DNA of 64,000 nt from Mya arenaria (lineage: Eukaryota; Mollusca; Bivalvia; Myida; Myidae): contig NC_069125.1 of NCBI RefSeq assembly GCF_026914265.1, positions 69,270,046 through 69,334,045 on the forward strand. Reading direction: 5' to 3'. Position numbers and translations under genes: made by a program. The notes beneath the pieces were generated by a model. The model saw only the letters and a list, made by a program, of their open reading frames with translations, was not told the DNA's origin and did no database searches. Shown here in pieces: positions 48,445 through 60,399 of the stretch. Numbering within the stretch: position 1 is the stretch's first letter; every line of letters starts with the position of its first letter.

Positions 48445-48829
48445 GGTTAGCCACTATGTCGTTAACGTTTCAGCAGGACCTTGGTTAAAAGTTAATAAGT
48501 TGGGCTTCTAGACTTGTCCCGGTAGTTTTCATTATTCTATTCAAACATGTTGCGTCATGTTTTTATGTGTTTTTTTTCCATGTCAGCCCATTCTTTATAA
48601 CTATGAAAAGCAAGCGATAAATGAGAAGCATACACATGGTTAGCCACTATGTCGTTAACGTTTCAGCAGGACCTTGGTTAAAAGTTAATAAGTTGGGCTT
48701 CTAGACTTGTCCCGGTAGTTTTCATTATTCTATTCAAACATGTTGCGTCATGTTTTTATGTGGTTTTTTTTCATGTCAGCCCATTCTTTATAACTATGAA
48801 AAGCAAGCGATAAATGAGAAGCATACACC
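48445..48829 (+). repeat. 193-bp recent tandem duplication
   Basis: Two copies, starting GGTTAGCCACTATGTCGTTA at 48445 and 48638, are identical except around a T run (GTGTTTTTTTTCC against GTGGTTTTTTTTC) and at the junction. The near-identity means a very recent event, or an assembly duplication. Confidence 0.95.
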
Positions 48830-51779
48830 TAACGAGAATTAGAATACCACTTACATTTTAAGCCAATGAAATTGCACTTTTAATCATTAAGAATTTACTT
48901 CATGTCATCTATCCATTACTTAAGCCAATGAAATTGCATATAGGCAATCATTAAGTACTAGGCTTAATCATTAATAATTTCACCTTTCGCGGTCCGCCTA
49001 CTGTCGCTCATCCGATACACAATCCCTGTGTCAGATTTTGCGTTGTCAATGTATCAGCTAATGAGGTTGTATCCTAAGTAACTTAGATGACCTGAAGTAA
49101 TTTCGTAATGATAAAGAAAGGGCTCGTTCGCTACGCTCACTCCGCCCATTCACATTTATTAAGAATTTACTTAAGGTCATCTAACTATTACATACATTGA
49201 ATTAATCTTATTATATGGCGTAAGAATGAAAACCTAGTACAATATACATATAGATGATCCAACGATACCTTAACTTCAATCCAGATTTCTGGTTGAACTT
49301 TGCGAGGTGATTATTCCATTCACAACACTGATAAACAACATTTTTGTATTATATGGTTTGTGGTTGTGTGGGCATCTTTTTTGGCTCTTATGCCTTTGGT
49401 TCCCTGTGTGCCATTAAACAAGATCACAGTAAAATACGTTCTCGTCTGTGTGTGAAGTTCTCGTTACACAACACTGTCAACACACATATATAACACATTC
49501 ACACTGTATTCTCTTATCAGTAAACACATGGATATTCAAGGTAATATAAAAGATATATATTTAGGATATATTAAGTAGAGTTGTGACTGTTTGGTACCAT
49601 CGCCATGTATATAACAAACCTACTTAGTAGTTTACAGCGGATTAAGTAATCCGTCGCTTCTCAAAATAGTGATAATTTGATATGATATTGTTTTTACTGA
49701 GATCTTAAAAATAATGGCACAAAGGCGTCTGAATTCTAAACCCATGAAGTGTAAACTGACTCTTTTAATAGAGTTATATTCCAAATGTCGAAAATGTTTT
49801 GGAAATAAAGCGATGTGTAAAATCTCCGTAAATATCAAATCATTATCGTTGTACTACTTGGAATGGCCTTAAATAGTTTATTTGCGTTCGGGTTTGATCC
49901 CATTTAAACTGCTTTTCTTTGTAAACAAATTGTCTTCTAGCGGTTAAGAGGATGATTTAAAGCCATTTGCTAATGGATTCTTCCGATCTGTTATACACCA
50001 ACGGTACTCAAAGAGTACGCGTAGCAGATTTATTTTTAAAGTCGTCGTTTAAACAACACACATTTGAGCCCAGTTTTAGATTTGTGTCGCAACTGCATAA
50101 ACGTCATCTTTTGATTGCTTTGTTGGTTATAAAAGTCGTTTTTGTAAATTTATTCATTGAAATAACGAAGCATGAAGAAAAAGCTTTAAACGATTTCCAT
50201 TTTAATAAAACATTATGTTTCTCTTTGCTGTGTATTTGGATTAAAATTTCAACGTATTCATCCATTTGCAATTCAAACTGCAAATTTGACATAATCATGC
50301 GTGCTTTCGCAGTGTAACTTTTAAAGGATACACCCCAAACACTTTCAAAAAAGATTTTCTTTTAATTCCCAATCCATAGCTGTTCCTTAATTAGCACGTA
50401 TAGATGTTTGAAGAATAAACAATTTCACTTATATCATAGATTGGATGTTATTTTCAATCGTTTTATAGTGTCATGAATTGCTGTTTTATGCTTTGTACAG
50501 TGTTGTCGCAACAATTTCCCATTCACTTGTTATCTATCATACAATAATTTGCAACCTTTTGAATATTTGTTACTCCAATATTTAATAATGATCCTAAGAA
50601 GATATTCCTTAAGTCTGGAAGCTAACCTAGGAAAATGTCAAAACATAAATAAAATGTGCAACTCTGTGTTACGATGTTATCAAATATCTAATCTTTAAAA
50701 CTAAAGACATACTCTTAACACTCTTACATAACTGCTACATCCAAGATGACGTCCAAAATGACCGCCATTTAAGGAAATCATCGATTGATATTAAAGCTAT
50801 TTCTATTTTACTTCAAATCCACACAGGAAAATGTTCTAATTAATAATTGAAAGTTAAAAACGCATTTCAAAAGTAGTAATTTATGTTTACCAAATGTTAA
50901 AAGTATTGACTGTGTATTTAATGAAACGGTGCGTTACCAGAACTATAATTCCGATCAAAGATGTTACTATTACAACTCTTGTGTGGTGTGTTGACCTTAA
51001 TAATATGTTGTTGTTTTCAATTAACTGAAGAAAACAGAACAGAATGTACATTTAACATAAGTATATATGGCTCATCGTTATAAACACAAAACAAATAGAT
51101 TATATTCTGAAATAAAATACGAATAATTTTGCAATATATATTATTTACAAATATTTTACACAATATCATAAATGCTATAGATAGTTTTAACAATAACATA
51201 CAGATATGTGAGACTGGGCAGACTTGTTAAAAACTTTGTTCAACACCATCGTGTTCAACATTGAAATATTATTTCTAGAATACACTTACACGCGGTATTT
51301 CAAACATTGTTTGCATTGTTTGAAACAACTGTTTCAGCAGTATTAAGGTATCAAAATGTATGAATCCATCAAAACGTAGTTCGCCTTTAAAAGTGAACAA
51401 CGATGAAGCATTGTTGTTTACTTTAACAAAGTTATGAACAATATGAGAATGTTGTCTATAAGGACTTCTGCATTGACTCCATTTGACAAAATAAATGTGG
51501 AAAAAACGAGACAATCATCACCTTTTCTTCACTTGTTCTTTATTTATTCGGTGATGTACAGGCTCCACCAGAATGCAAGACTTAAATGTTTATATCACGT
51601 CAAAAATGAAGCAACGCCATTGCAGGTTCAGGACTGGTGACGCGGTGACCCATATTTTTCCATATTTGGTTACCGAATTTATATCGTACCAAAAACGTCT
51701 ATTTTCCGATTCCGATGAATATTCCGATAAATAAATGAAACATTTAAACATGTTAACAGGTTGTCGACGTGATATTTAC
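48830..51779. other. no gene supported
   Basis: AAGAATTTACTT plus GTCATCTA occurs twice as a direct repeat (about 48.89 and 49.16 kb) around a GC-richer block with CTCGTTCGCTACGCTCACTC. A 116-codon plus frame at 49967-50317 has a possible hydrophobic stretch (HLLIALLVIKVVFVNLFI) but no known family, Kozak support or splice context. AT-rich elsewhere. Confidence 0.3.
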
Positions 51780-51896
51780 GTTACAGGTTAAGTAGGAGAC
51801 CCACTATGGGATGTACGGAGCGCAGGAAACCATTTTCGGTATGGTTTCCTTTGCCCCGACTATATCCCATATCGGGTCACCTACTAACCCCGTAAC
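51780..51896. repeat. 117-base imperfect fold-back hairpin
   Basis: Inner stem AGGAAACCA/TGGTTTCCT is perfect around a 9-base loop (51833-51841). Further out, GTAGGAGACCC...TATGGGAT pairs with ATCCCATA...GGGTCACCTAC at about 18 of 21 positions, and GTTAC pairs with GTAAC at the base. It could be a palindromic MITE or a hairpin-RNA source. Nothing shows transcription. Confidence 0.7.
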
Positions 51897-52694
51897 TTAT
51901 AATATCAAATACAAGACGCTTTTTACGTTAAATCCAGACCGACACCCTCTGTTTACTACGAGCTTCCACTCCCTTGCTTTCGCGCCCTCTCAGTCCCCCG
52001 CTCCCGCTCCAGCAAATTTGCAATTATCTCATAATTATCTTGTACATATTTATTACACTTTACGGGGAAAAAATCGACATTCATTTGACTTAAAGATCCA
52101 ATCTATATTTGTGAGCAGCTTGGTTTTCACTAAAGTCGATTCAATGAGAACAGAAGAGAGACTCAGAATTCCCAATCGTTCTGGTTACTTCTCAATTATG
52201 TAGAATTTAACTATTGTTAGCATTTAACTTTATTGTATTTGAATTCCTATAGCTTATAAGAGTTTCTTTTGTTGTTTAAAAGTTTCAATGCTCATTATAA
52301 ATGTATAAGTATCTGAAATGAATACTGGTCAAACCAAAATACAAGTCAGCAGTAATTTTGAAATGCCGTTATTTAAGGATTGCTGGTCATGATGATGATG
52401 ATTTTTGTCTTAGAATGCCTCAGGCATAACAAATCCAATAGCGGATCCACCATCGTGTTTGTCCGACATTGCTATGACAGTCTGGTTTAAACATAGTTCA
52501 TTCGACACATATATCGGACATCAGATTACGACAATATGTGTTATACAATCAAATACATGTACGTTTAAACGGATTAAAACGAAGGCTAAACTTATAACGT
52601 CTCTGTCCGTAGACAACAATACAATGACAACGGCAGGGACAAACTCTGTGGTAAAATCAACAACAATATAAACCTTTTTTAAGGGGCACAAGAC
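51897..52694. other. no gene supported
   Basis: A 130-codon plus frame (51811-52203) starts inside the hairpin and contains a Pro/Ser/Ala-rich stretch (PSQSPAPAPA). No domain is recognised. The rest is AT-rich. Confidence 0.3.
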
Positions 52695-53312
52695 AAGGGC
52701 CCAAACGACAATGAACTAGAGATACAGACGACAATGAACTAGAGATACAAACGACAATGAACTACAGATACAAACGACAATGAACTAGAGATAAAACGAC
52801 AATGAACTAGAGATACAAACGACAATGAACTACAGATACAAACGACAATGAACTACAGATACAAACGACAATGAACTAGAGATACAAACGACAATGAACT
52901 AGAGATACAAACGACAATGAACTACAGATACAAACGACAATGAACTAGAGACACAAACGACAATGAACTAGAGACACAAACGACAATGAACTAGAGACAC
53001 AAACGACAATGAACTAGAGATACAAACGACAATGAACTAGAGATACAAACGACAATGAACTAGAGACACAAACGACAATGGATTACAGATACAAACGACA
53101 ATGAACTACAGATACAAACGACAATGAACTAGAGATACAAACGGCAATGAACTAGAGATACAAACGACAATGAACTAGAGATACAAACGACAATGAACTA
53201 GAGACACAAACGACAATGAACTTGAGATACAAACGACAAAAAAATAGAGATACAAACGACAATGAATTAGAGATACAAACGACAATGAACTAGAGGTACA
53301 AACATAAACACC
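52695..53312. repeat. 23-bp minisatellite, about 27 copies
   Basis: Units ACGACAATGAACTAGAGATA plus CAA, with G/C and T/C variants (CTACAGATACAAA, CTAGAGACACAAA), at a 23-base period. Unlike most arrays here it contains stop codons in the plus frames (TGA, TAG), so it yields no long plus-strand frame. Confidence 0.96.
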
Positions 53313-53353
53313 GCATTCACGCACACACACACATAACAAACAGACCACACACT

Positions 53354-53779
53354 CATACCATAGCTTTACCGCTAAAAGATGGGATCACCGCCTTGGAACG
53401 TTCAGTGAAACTGAAACCTCTTATGTTTAATGATGAAGAGAGATTAAATGTTATGTTAAATAAATGGAAACGCGTGTCAATCAATAAGACACGCTGTATT
53501 GTTTCTCTTCGGAAATACGATGACATGCTTGCGCGTTCCGTCTGAAGCACTTACGTGGCGAATCTTTTTCTAGACAAAGAATACACACATGAACGTATGC
53601 ACATATGCCGCGCAGACCTCATCCAGGACTCAAACGATCCATTAGTATATCGGCGCAAGAGGTCTATATCTGATTCGATATTTTTGGCAGCTGCTCCAAA
53701 CACCTTAAATGAATCGGAAATCGGACTCTCTGTAGGCGCGTTCAAGGCGTTAATATTCTCCCCATCTAGTTCTTGTTGA
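53354..53779 (+). pseudogene. possible broken reading frame with one in-frame TGA
   Basis: A single plus-strand frame reads HTIALPLKDGITALERSVKL...NVMLNKWKRVSINKTR...LRKYDDMLARSV, meets TGA at 53543-53545, then continues STYVANLFLDKEYTHERMH...SISDSIFLAAAPN to a TGA at about 53779. Charged, codon-like composition makes it more protein-like than its neighbours, but the antisense strand is also open over much of it. No family is recognised. Decayed gene or TE fragment; could be chance. Confidence 0.2.
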
Positions 53780-55497
53780 TTTTCATCCCAGCGTAACTGA
53801 ATAACTTCCTAGCACTGGGTTCCACATCCCAGAGTTGCTCTACGCACTAATATCAAGTGCCTCACAACCCATCGAGTTGCCAAATGCAGCCCACACCAGT
53901 GCCCAACATTTGCATGAGTTCTTTTATGCATCTTCACCCGGGACCAACCAAACTCACGAGGTTATCCATAGAAACAGGATCAGCATGTACTTTGTTAAAC
54001 CCAAAGTTGTTAAATACACCTTAATGCACTACCCAACAAATTTCATGTCTGTTCTAGTAGGACAATCGGGTACTCAATAAGGAAACATTGCACTGTTCAA
54101 AATAGCCGTAGCATTGACCTTGTATCCAATATACCACCAAATCCAGGCATACCCAACCAACAAAACCATAGCTGTCCTATCAGCCGAATACAGTGCGTAA
54201 AAAGGGGAGGAGGTGATGCGCATCAATAGTGAAATGAACCATAGATTTACTATAGTCATAAATTAGCCAATTCTATTCAAATAAACCAGAGAAGGATGCT
54301 TCGACCACCAAATATATCCTTAATAAACTATCTATAGAATTTACAAAGCCCTGTCTATTGAGAAACACAATGGTATCGTTAGTGCTCAACAAATCTCAAC
54401 GAGTTACCTTTCAGGGACTTCTCTTTGCCAAGCGTGTGCCTAATTGCGATAGTGAAAGTCCTTTTTAGGGTGACAGCATGTCTTAGAACCTAAACACAGG
54501 TATTTTATACATGCCATTTCAAAATTCCATTAGTTTTGTTTACATATAATGCACTTAGTGTAGTTCAATATAGATTCATAAGCCAAATACGATGACCATG
54601 ATTATTATAAATAAATGCTCTTCACCTTTCGAATCCAGTTTTAAACATTTGATGTTTGACATAACTGTTAGCTTTGAATAATCATTTTTATAATATTTAG
54701 TGTATTTCTGTAGTTCATAGAAGTGGTAATATCACAAGTATTAGCCTGTTCAAATAAAGATAGCTTTACATGCACTTTCAACTGAATGAGGATTGTAAAG
54801 TAAATATAATTACCATAATCAAATATGGTTGAGTGGTGTATCATAAATTTGAATAAGTTCTTGCTTCTAATAAAATACCAGTCTGAGTTTAATACAAGCG
54901 TGAGATGAGATAAGTATAGGTAACATTCATTTCGTGTTAAGTATAACATACAAAACAAACAAACCCGATGTTTATACCAGTGGGTGGGGTAAATTTATTC
55001 CAGCGTTTTAACTAGACTTTGTTTAAACCTACGTAAAAGGGTATGTGTGTCCTTACAATGAATAAGCTTAAATATAATAATATGTTATGTCTTAAAAATA
55101 GTTTTATTAATATTAAAATGTAAAGAAGAAGAATGTTACTCAAAAGAAATATACAACACACTACATGTTTGAAATTTGCCAATATGACCCTTGATCAAAT
55201 TAATGTAATACAATGGTTTAAATATAAATTTATGGCGGAGCATATTTATAAATAGGTTTTTCTATATCACAATGTTAACAACTAGACCTGTATAATTCAA
55301 TATACTATTCGAAGACTACAGAAGCCCTGAAACGACATAAGCATGCATAAATTTTCAGTGATAATAATTATTTCTTTTTCGTTAAGCAGTAATTCGTAAA
55401 AAACGGAAAATATCAAAAATGTAATTTTATCTCTAAATGACACTTAAAATAAGGTCATTTTCAACTGTTGACCTTGAATTTGACCTTCGAAAATTGA
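53780..55497. other. no gene supported
   Basis: AT-rich. An 81-codon plus frame (53835-54080) and a 96-codon minus frame (54668-54958) have no recognisable features. Confidence 0.35.
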
Positions 55498-56960
55498 GTG
55501 GTTGATAAATGTTGGGGCAAGTGCGCGGTTGATAAATGTTGAGGCAAGTGCGCGGTTGATAAATGTTGGGGCAAGTGCGTGGTTGATAAATGTTGAGGCA
55601 AGTGTGCGGTTGATAAATGTTGGGGCAAGTGCGTGGTTGATAAATGTTGAGGCAATTGCGCGGTTGATAAATGTTGGGGCAAGTGCGTGGTTGATAAATG
55701 TTGAGGCAGGTGCGCGGTGAATAAATGTTGAGGCAAGTGCACGGTTGATAAATGTTGAGGCAGGTGCGCGGTGGATAAATGTTGAGGCAGGTGCGTGGTT
55801 GATAAATGATGGGGCAAGTGTGTGGTTGATAAATGTTGAGGCAATTGCGCGGTTGATAAATGTTGAGGCAGGTGCGCGGTTGATAAATGTTGAGGCAGGT
55901 GCGCGGTTGATAAATGTTGAGGCAGGTGCGCGGTTGATAAGTGATGGGGCAAGTGTGTGGTTGATAAGTGTTGAGGCAATTGCGCGGTTGATAAATGTTG
56001 AGGCAGGTGCGCGGTTGATAAATGTTGAGGCAAGTGTGCTATTGATAAATGTTGAGGCAAGTGTGCGGTTGATAAATGTTAGGGCAAGTGTGCGGTTGAT
56101 AAATGTTGGGGCAAGTGCGCGGTTGATAAATGTTGAGGCAAGTGCGCGGTTGATAAATGTTGGGGCAAGTGCGTGCTTGATAAATGTTGAGGCAATTGCG
56201 CGGTTGATAATTGTTGAGGCAAGTGTGTGGTTGATAAAATGTTGAGGCAAGTGCGCGGTTGTTAAATGTTGAGGCAAGTGTGCGGTTAATAAATGCTGAG
56301 GCAAGTGCGCGGGGGATAAATGTTGAGGCTGATGCGCGGTGGATAAATGTTGAGGCAAGTGCACGGTGGATAAATAATGGGGCAAGTGCGCGGTTGAAAA
56401 TGTTGAGGCAGATGCGCGGTGGATAAATGTTGAGGCAAGTGCGCGATTGATAAATGTTGGGGCAGGTGCGCGGTTGATAAATGTTGAAGCAAGTGTGCGG
56501 TTGATTAATATTGAGGCAAGTGCGCGGTGGATAAATGTTGAGGCAAGTGTGCGGTTGATAAATTTTGAGGCAAGTGTGCGGTTGATAAATGTTGAGGCAG
56601 GTGCGCGGTTGATAAATGTTGAGGCAAGTGTGCGGTTGATAAATGTTAAAGCAATTGCGCGGTGGATAAATATTGAGGCAAGTGTGCGATTGTTAAATGT
56701 TGAGGCAAGTGTGCGGTTGATAAATGTTGAGGCAATTGTGCGATTGATAAATGTTGAGGCAAGTGTGCGGTTGATAAATGTTGAGGCCAGTGCGCGGTTG
56801 ATAAATGTTGAGGCAAGTTTGCGGTTGATAAATGTTGGGGCAAGAGCGCGGTTGATAAATGTTGAGGCAAGTGTGCGGTTGATAAATGTTGAGGCAAGTG
56901 CGCGGTTGATAAATGTTGAGGCAAGTGTGCGGTTGATAATTGTTGAGTGCGCGGTTGCCC
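55498..56960. repeat. 27-bp minisatellite, about 54 copies
   Basis: Units TTGATAAATGTTGAGGCAAG plus TGCGCGG, with a 27-base period. Because 27 is a multiple of 3, several frames on both strands are open: INVEASARL on plus, and PQHLSTAHL and ASTFINRAL on minus (313 codons at 55444-56385). Common variants are AATGTTGGGGCAAG and GGCAATTGCGCGG. No non-repeat domain is attached. Confidence 0.97.
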
Positions 56961-57364
56961 GTTATCCGGCTAAAGTACGAAGTTAGTTCTTGCTAAGCGT
57001 CATGGACTGTCCCAAGGGGGTAGCCCCGACATTTACCAATTGCGATAATTTGATTGGTGCGTAATGTTCGTTGCCCTGCAGTTTGGTGTTTGTTCGATCT
57101 TGACCCATGTGCTTCTTGGCTTGTCCCTGTAGTTTCAATTGTTTCATTGGGATAACAAACACGTTCTCTTGTCAAAATATTTTATTTGGACAATTATGAA
57201 ATTTCTTAACTAGAATAGAATGCAAAAATGAAGTGTTTTGCCCAAGGAACAAATGTATTAAAACAACGCAAGCGGTCAGGTGGTGAACTGCAGGTTTGAC
57301 AAACTGATGCACGTACTCTGCTTCTCCAGAACTTCTGTAAGCTGAAACATAGTAATATATACAT
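56961..57364. other. 3' flank of the NHL/TRIM-like gene
   Basis: No gene seen. GGCTTGTCCCTGTAGTTTC at about 57118 resembles sequences at 46.75 and 48.51 kb, suggesting a dispersed repeat. The minus-strand string TATGTTTCAG at about 57340 is a possible splice acceptor for a downstream 3' UTR exon. Confidence 0.3.
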
Positions 57365-57370
57365 TTTATT
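57365..57370 (-). promoter_or_regulatory. poly(A) signal of the NHL/TRIM-like gene
   Basis: AATAAA on the minus strand about 117 bases after the stop codon, the first canonical hexamer downstream. It lies just past a GTT/AAC triplet repeat in the presumed 3' UTR. Confidence 0.5.
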
Positions 57371-57387
57371 TTTAATTAAACATCCAC

Positions 57388-57414
57388 AACAACAACAATA
57401 ACAACAACAACAAC
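57388..57414. repeat. (CAA)n microsatellite
   Basis: About nine CAA/AAC triplets with one ATA interruption, in the presumed 3' UTR of the NHL/TRIM-like gene. Confidence 0.9.
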
Positions 57415-57486
57415 CAAGTACATTGTATTTCTTTTGACAGATAGTTTACCTGGAATGTATTATATACACTTTGTGTTATGACGTAT

Positions 57487-58398
57487 TTATTGTTCTCCAG
57501 TTACCTTGACTAGCAGTATTCTGTCACTGGGCGTCTCCTCCGTAATGGCCATGAGGCCGTTTGACACACTCATGGCGAGCGGGCTCTTCAGCTTGTAACG
57601 TTGGTCAACAACAACGTTCTCCACCGCACCCCGGGTCGACAGGCGGTACACGGTGTTTTGGTCATAGTGGGCCAGAAATATGGCGCCCGTGCTGTCCACG
57701 CTGACCCCGCTAGGTCGGCCCTGCGTCTCCAGTTTGAATCTCACTTCGCCACCAAGTGATGCGCATATGAGTGCGCAACTCCCTGGGTCACTAATGAGGA
57801 TTTTCTCAGAGGATAAGCAAGTCACTGATGCAGGGTTTTTAAAAAGCTTGGAATTTTCGTTCTTACTTTTTATAGACTTGATAATCGTCCCATTGCTGTC
57901 CAAGAAGTCAACACAGGGATCCGCTATATCACAACAACTCACAACATATTTATCATCAAGAGCAGATATACACTGGTATTTCTTTTCAGTTTTTAAACTA
58001 AATGTAATTGAAATAGCATCGTCTAGTGAGCATACCGTGATTTGAGTTATTTCAGGCTCAGTTATTGCAACGTCGTGGGAGTTTGGCAAGTTACAGATAC
58101 CACATGGGTCGGTCAAGAACACTTCTTCCAAAAACTTTCCGTCTATGTGAAATCTTTTAATGGTCTTGTTTTCATTATCACAAACGATCAGGTTATCTCC
58201 AATGAAGCAGACTCCGGTCAGGAGACAGGGGCTCTCTTCTGGGAGGCTAGCTTTGATCCAGGAATGGGTCCCGTGGATCCACGTCTGCCGGCCCTCCCCG
58301 GGGGACACCTGCCGAGAGGTGCCGTGCTGGGGTCTGACAACCGGTGCAGGAAGATCTGCTTGCTGGGCCGTCACCTGTTTCCGGTATTCAGCAGCCAT
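57487..58398 (-). CDS. NHL/TRIM-like beta-propeller protein (C-terminal exon)
   Basis: The frame from ATG at 58398 encodes 303 residues. It opens with a Gln/Pro-rich linker of about 50 residues (MAAEYRKQVTAQQADLPAPV...). Then come blade-like repeats in the NHL/SMP-30 style, each with a V-x-D-x-N or similar turn: CLLTGVCFIGDNLIVCDNEN; CISALDDKYVVSCCD..VDFLDSNG; VTCLSSEKILISDPGSC; PSGVSVDSTGAIFLAHYDQN; and a closing LAMSVSNGLMAITEE. This matches the C-terminal half of bivalve TRIM-type proteins, where the propeller follows RING, B-box and coiled-coil. None of those N-terminal domains was found upstream on the minus strand to the window end. Either earlier exons lie beyond or the gene is a truncated TRIM-like copy. 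An in-frame TAG lies at about 58431, and AATCCAG at about 58417 could serve as an acceptor. In TRIM proteins the propeller binds substrates or RNA; the role here is inferred only. Confidence 0.7.
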   Translation of the reverse strand: MAAEYRKQVTAQQADLPAPVVRPQHGTSRQVSPGEGRQTWIHGTHSWIKASLPEESPCLLTGVCFIGDNLIVCDNENKTIKRFHIDGKFLEEVFLTDPCGICNLPNSHDVAITEPEITQITVCSLDDAISITFSLKTEKKYQCISALDDKYVVSCCDIADPCVDFLDSNGTIIKSIKSKNENSKLFKNPASVTCLSSEKILISDPGSCALICASLGGEVRFKLETQGRPSGVSVDSTGAIFLAHYDQNTVYRLSTRGAVENVVVDQRYKLKSPLAMSVSNGLMAITEETPSDRILLVKVTGEQ

Positions 58399-59507
58399 AT
58401 TCGGAGAGTCTCTCACTGGATTGAATTTCTACTGGCATGCATATTTTGTCTGTGATAACAAATTAAAGACATCAAGAGTGTCATTAGAAATCCATTGAAA
58501 TGCAAGTTTCCCTGCAAAATGGATAACATGCAATAAATGGATTCTTTGAATCTTATTTTAGAAGATTTTAACTTGTTTTTATTGGATTTGAATAACTCTC
58601 GTCAGACATTAAATAAAATGAAGCCATATAATCAATGTTTAGTATTCTTTAAATGTCTTAAATGCATGTCAGCCAGTCGATTCATTAAAGTTAAACATTA
58701 TATATTCCATTTAAAAAACAAGTCACGATAAAATACAAACGACTTGCCTTGGCTAGGTCAGAAACACGTAAAATCCATAACCAAAATGCACACACTTGGC
58801 AATACCGTAAATATTTGCAATGGTTCGTATCCCTTCTAGATTATTTAATAATAGTATGGTTGGACGTATGTAAACAGAGATCGTAGGAAGACCGAATCTA
58901 TATTCATACCATTGACTTACTATCTAAAAATCGATACATCGAAGATCACTAAATCGCGCCTAGTCAATCGATCAATTAGAGTCATTAAGCCCATTGATCC
59001 AGGTGCGTCGGTGTAATTAATAAGTGAGTGCCAAACTGAAGATAAAGGCAAATAATGGCTCTATATTGAGAGCGCTTTGAAGTTAAAATTTCAGACGTAC
59101 ACTTTTCATTATCTTTGTATATTTGTTATTTATTTCATCAAAGATTTTAATTATTATAATTTTATATGAGTAATAAATAATTAAGATCGACCTTAGCAAG
59201 GTGCTGCATACAATGCGATAATGTAATGCTGTAATATCGGAAGCCCATGCTCAGAGTCCAATTGTATAAAAACAGATGAATTTAAACCGATTAAATGAAA
59301 CATTTTTCATTCAGTTCTGTCAAAATGTAACCAACGGTGCATATTTAGACTTGTTTATGTACTACACTCGTGACTAAAATTCACCCTCTAAATAACAAAA
59401 TCTGAAAAAGCGTAAAGAGCCAAATGAGATATTTCATATTCCATGGGGTCAAACGTAAATTATTTTTGCTGATTTTTAAGTGAGGGATATGTTCGATGCG
59501 GAACAAA
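58399..59507. other. no gene seen; upstream flank of the NHL/TRIM-like gene
   Basis: Searched on the minus strand for RING or B-box cysteine/histidine patterns and a coiled coil; none was found. AT-rich. Confidence 0.4.
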
Positions 59508-60399
59508 ATGGCGGATTCTTTGAGTATTTTGGTATGTTCAAAGGATTTTTTGACCTGGTAAGTAAGTTTATATTCATTTTATCGCAATATAAATACGCCT
59601 ACCCGGAGGCCGGATGTGTAAGCTCCTCTCGGGTTTTTAACCTATGTTTCTAGATGCCTTAACAAAAAGGTTACTGAATGTATAAGGTTAACGGTTGTTT
59701 GTCAACAAAGTGAAATAGAAAATTGCGTGAAAATGTTTTTTGTCATACCGTTTTTGGACCCATTTAAGCTAAATTTTATCGAGTTTTTGCATCTAGTTCT
59801 TTACGACGTCTTAATTGTACACTCAGTAACATGGGTACTGTATGGACAATTTTGTGATGTATAAACGCGTTTCATGTTTGCCGTTGAAGTGCTATGCAGT
59901 TGTAAGGAGTCATCCTTGCTTACGGAGGATATGATTTTAATCAAGTGGATGTTTAATACATGTATATAATTGTATGTGATGTAAAATAGAGTAGTGGTCA
60001 GACGTGAAAAACATTCCCTGATTTAAATTGATGATTGTATTGAGAATGGACTGTGAGTTGGTGCAATTTATATATCTGTGTTGATCTTATTGAGCACAAC
60101 AAGACTGATATTGATTTTGACAAAATTAAGAAATTGCAGCAACTTTGTTTGCATTTTGGCTATGAATGTTATGTTATTTAATGCTGAATAGATGTTATGT
60201 TATGTTATTATATAAACTTTGTTTTCAGCAATCAAGTACATTTCTGGAGACGAAGAATGAGCAAGGTCTTGGTACAGGACAACATCGAGTAAAAGAGTAT
60301 CGGAGTCTGATAAACAGTGTATTGACTGGGAAAAATATAAAAATGGCATGGGTGATTTTGATTGAAACTGTTGATATATATGTAGAAATATTATCATGA
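59508..60399 (+). CDS. weak two-exon reading frame, 64 residues
   Basis: Exon 1 at 59508-59531 starts in a good context (AAAATGGCGGATTC, MADSLSIL) and ends at a GTATGT donor. A second, stronger donor (CCTG/GTAAGTAAG) lies at 59557. Exon 2 starts at 60229 after TTTGTTTTCAG and runs in matching frame to TGA at 60397-60399 (QSSTFLETKNEQGLGTGQ...VKEYRSLINSVL...). The product has no known domain. Alternatively exon 1 with the GTAAGT donor is the first exon of a longer gene reading off the right edge. Confidence 0.22.

Noticed and set aside
49967..50317. 116-codon membrane protein
   Set aside because: One hydrophobic stretch in AT-rich DNA is expected by chance; no family, splice site or conservation can be shown.
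55444..56385. 313-codon His/Leu/Ala-rich repeat protein
   Set aside because: The 27-bp array is open in several frames on both strands; no domain is attached.
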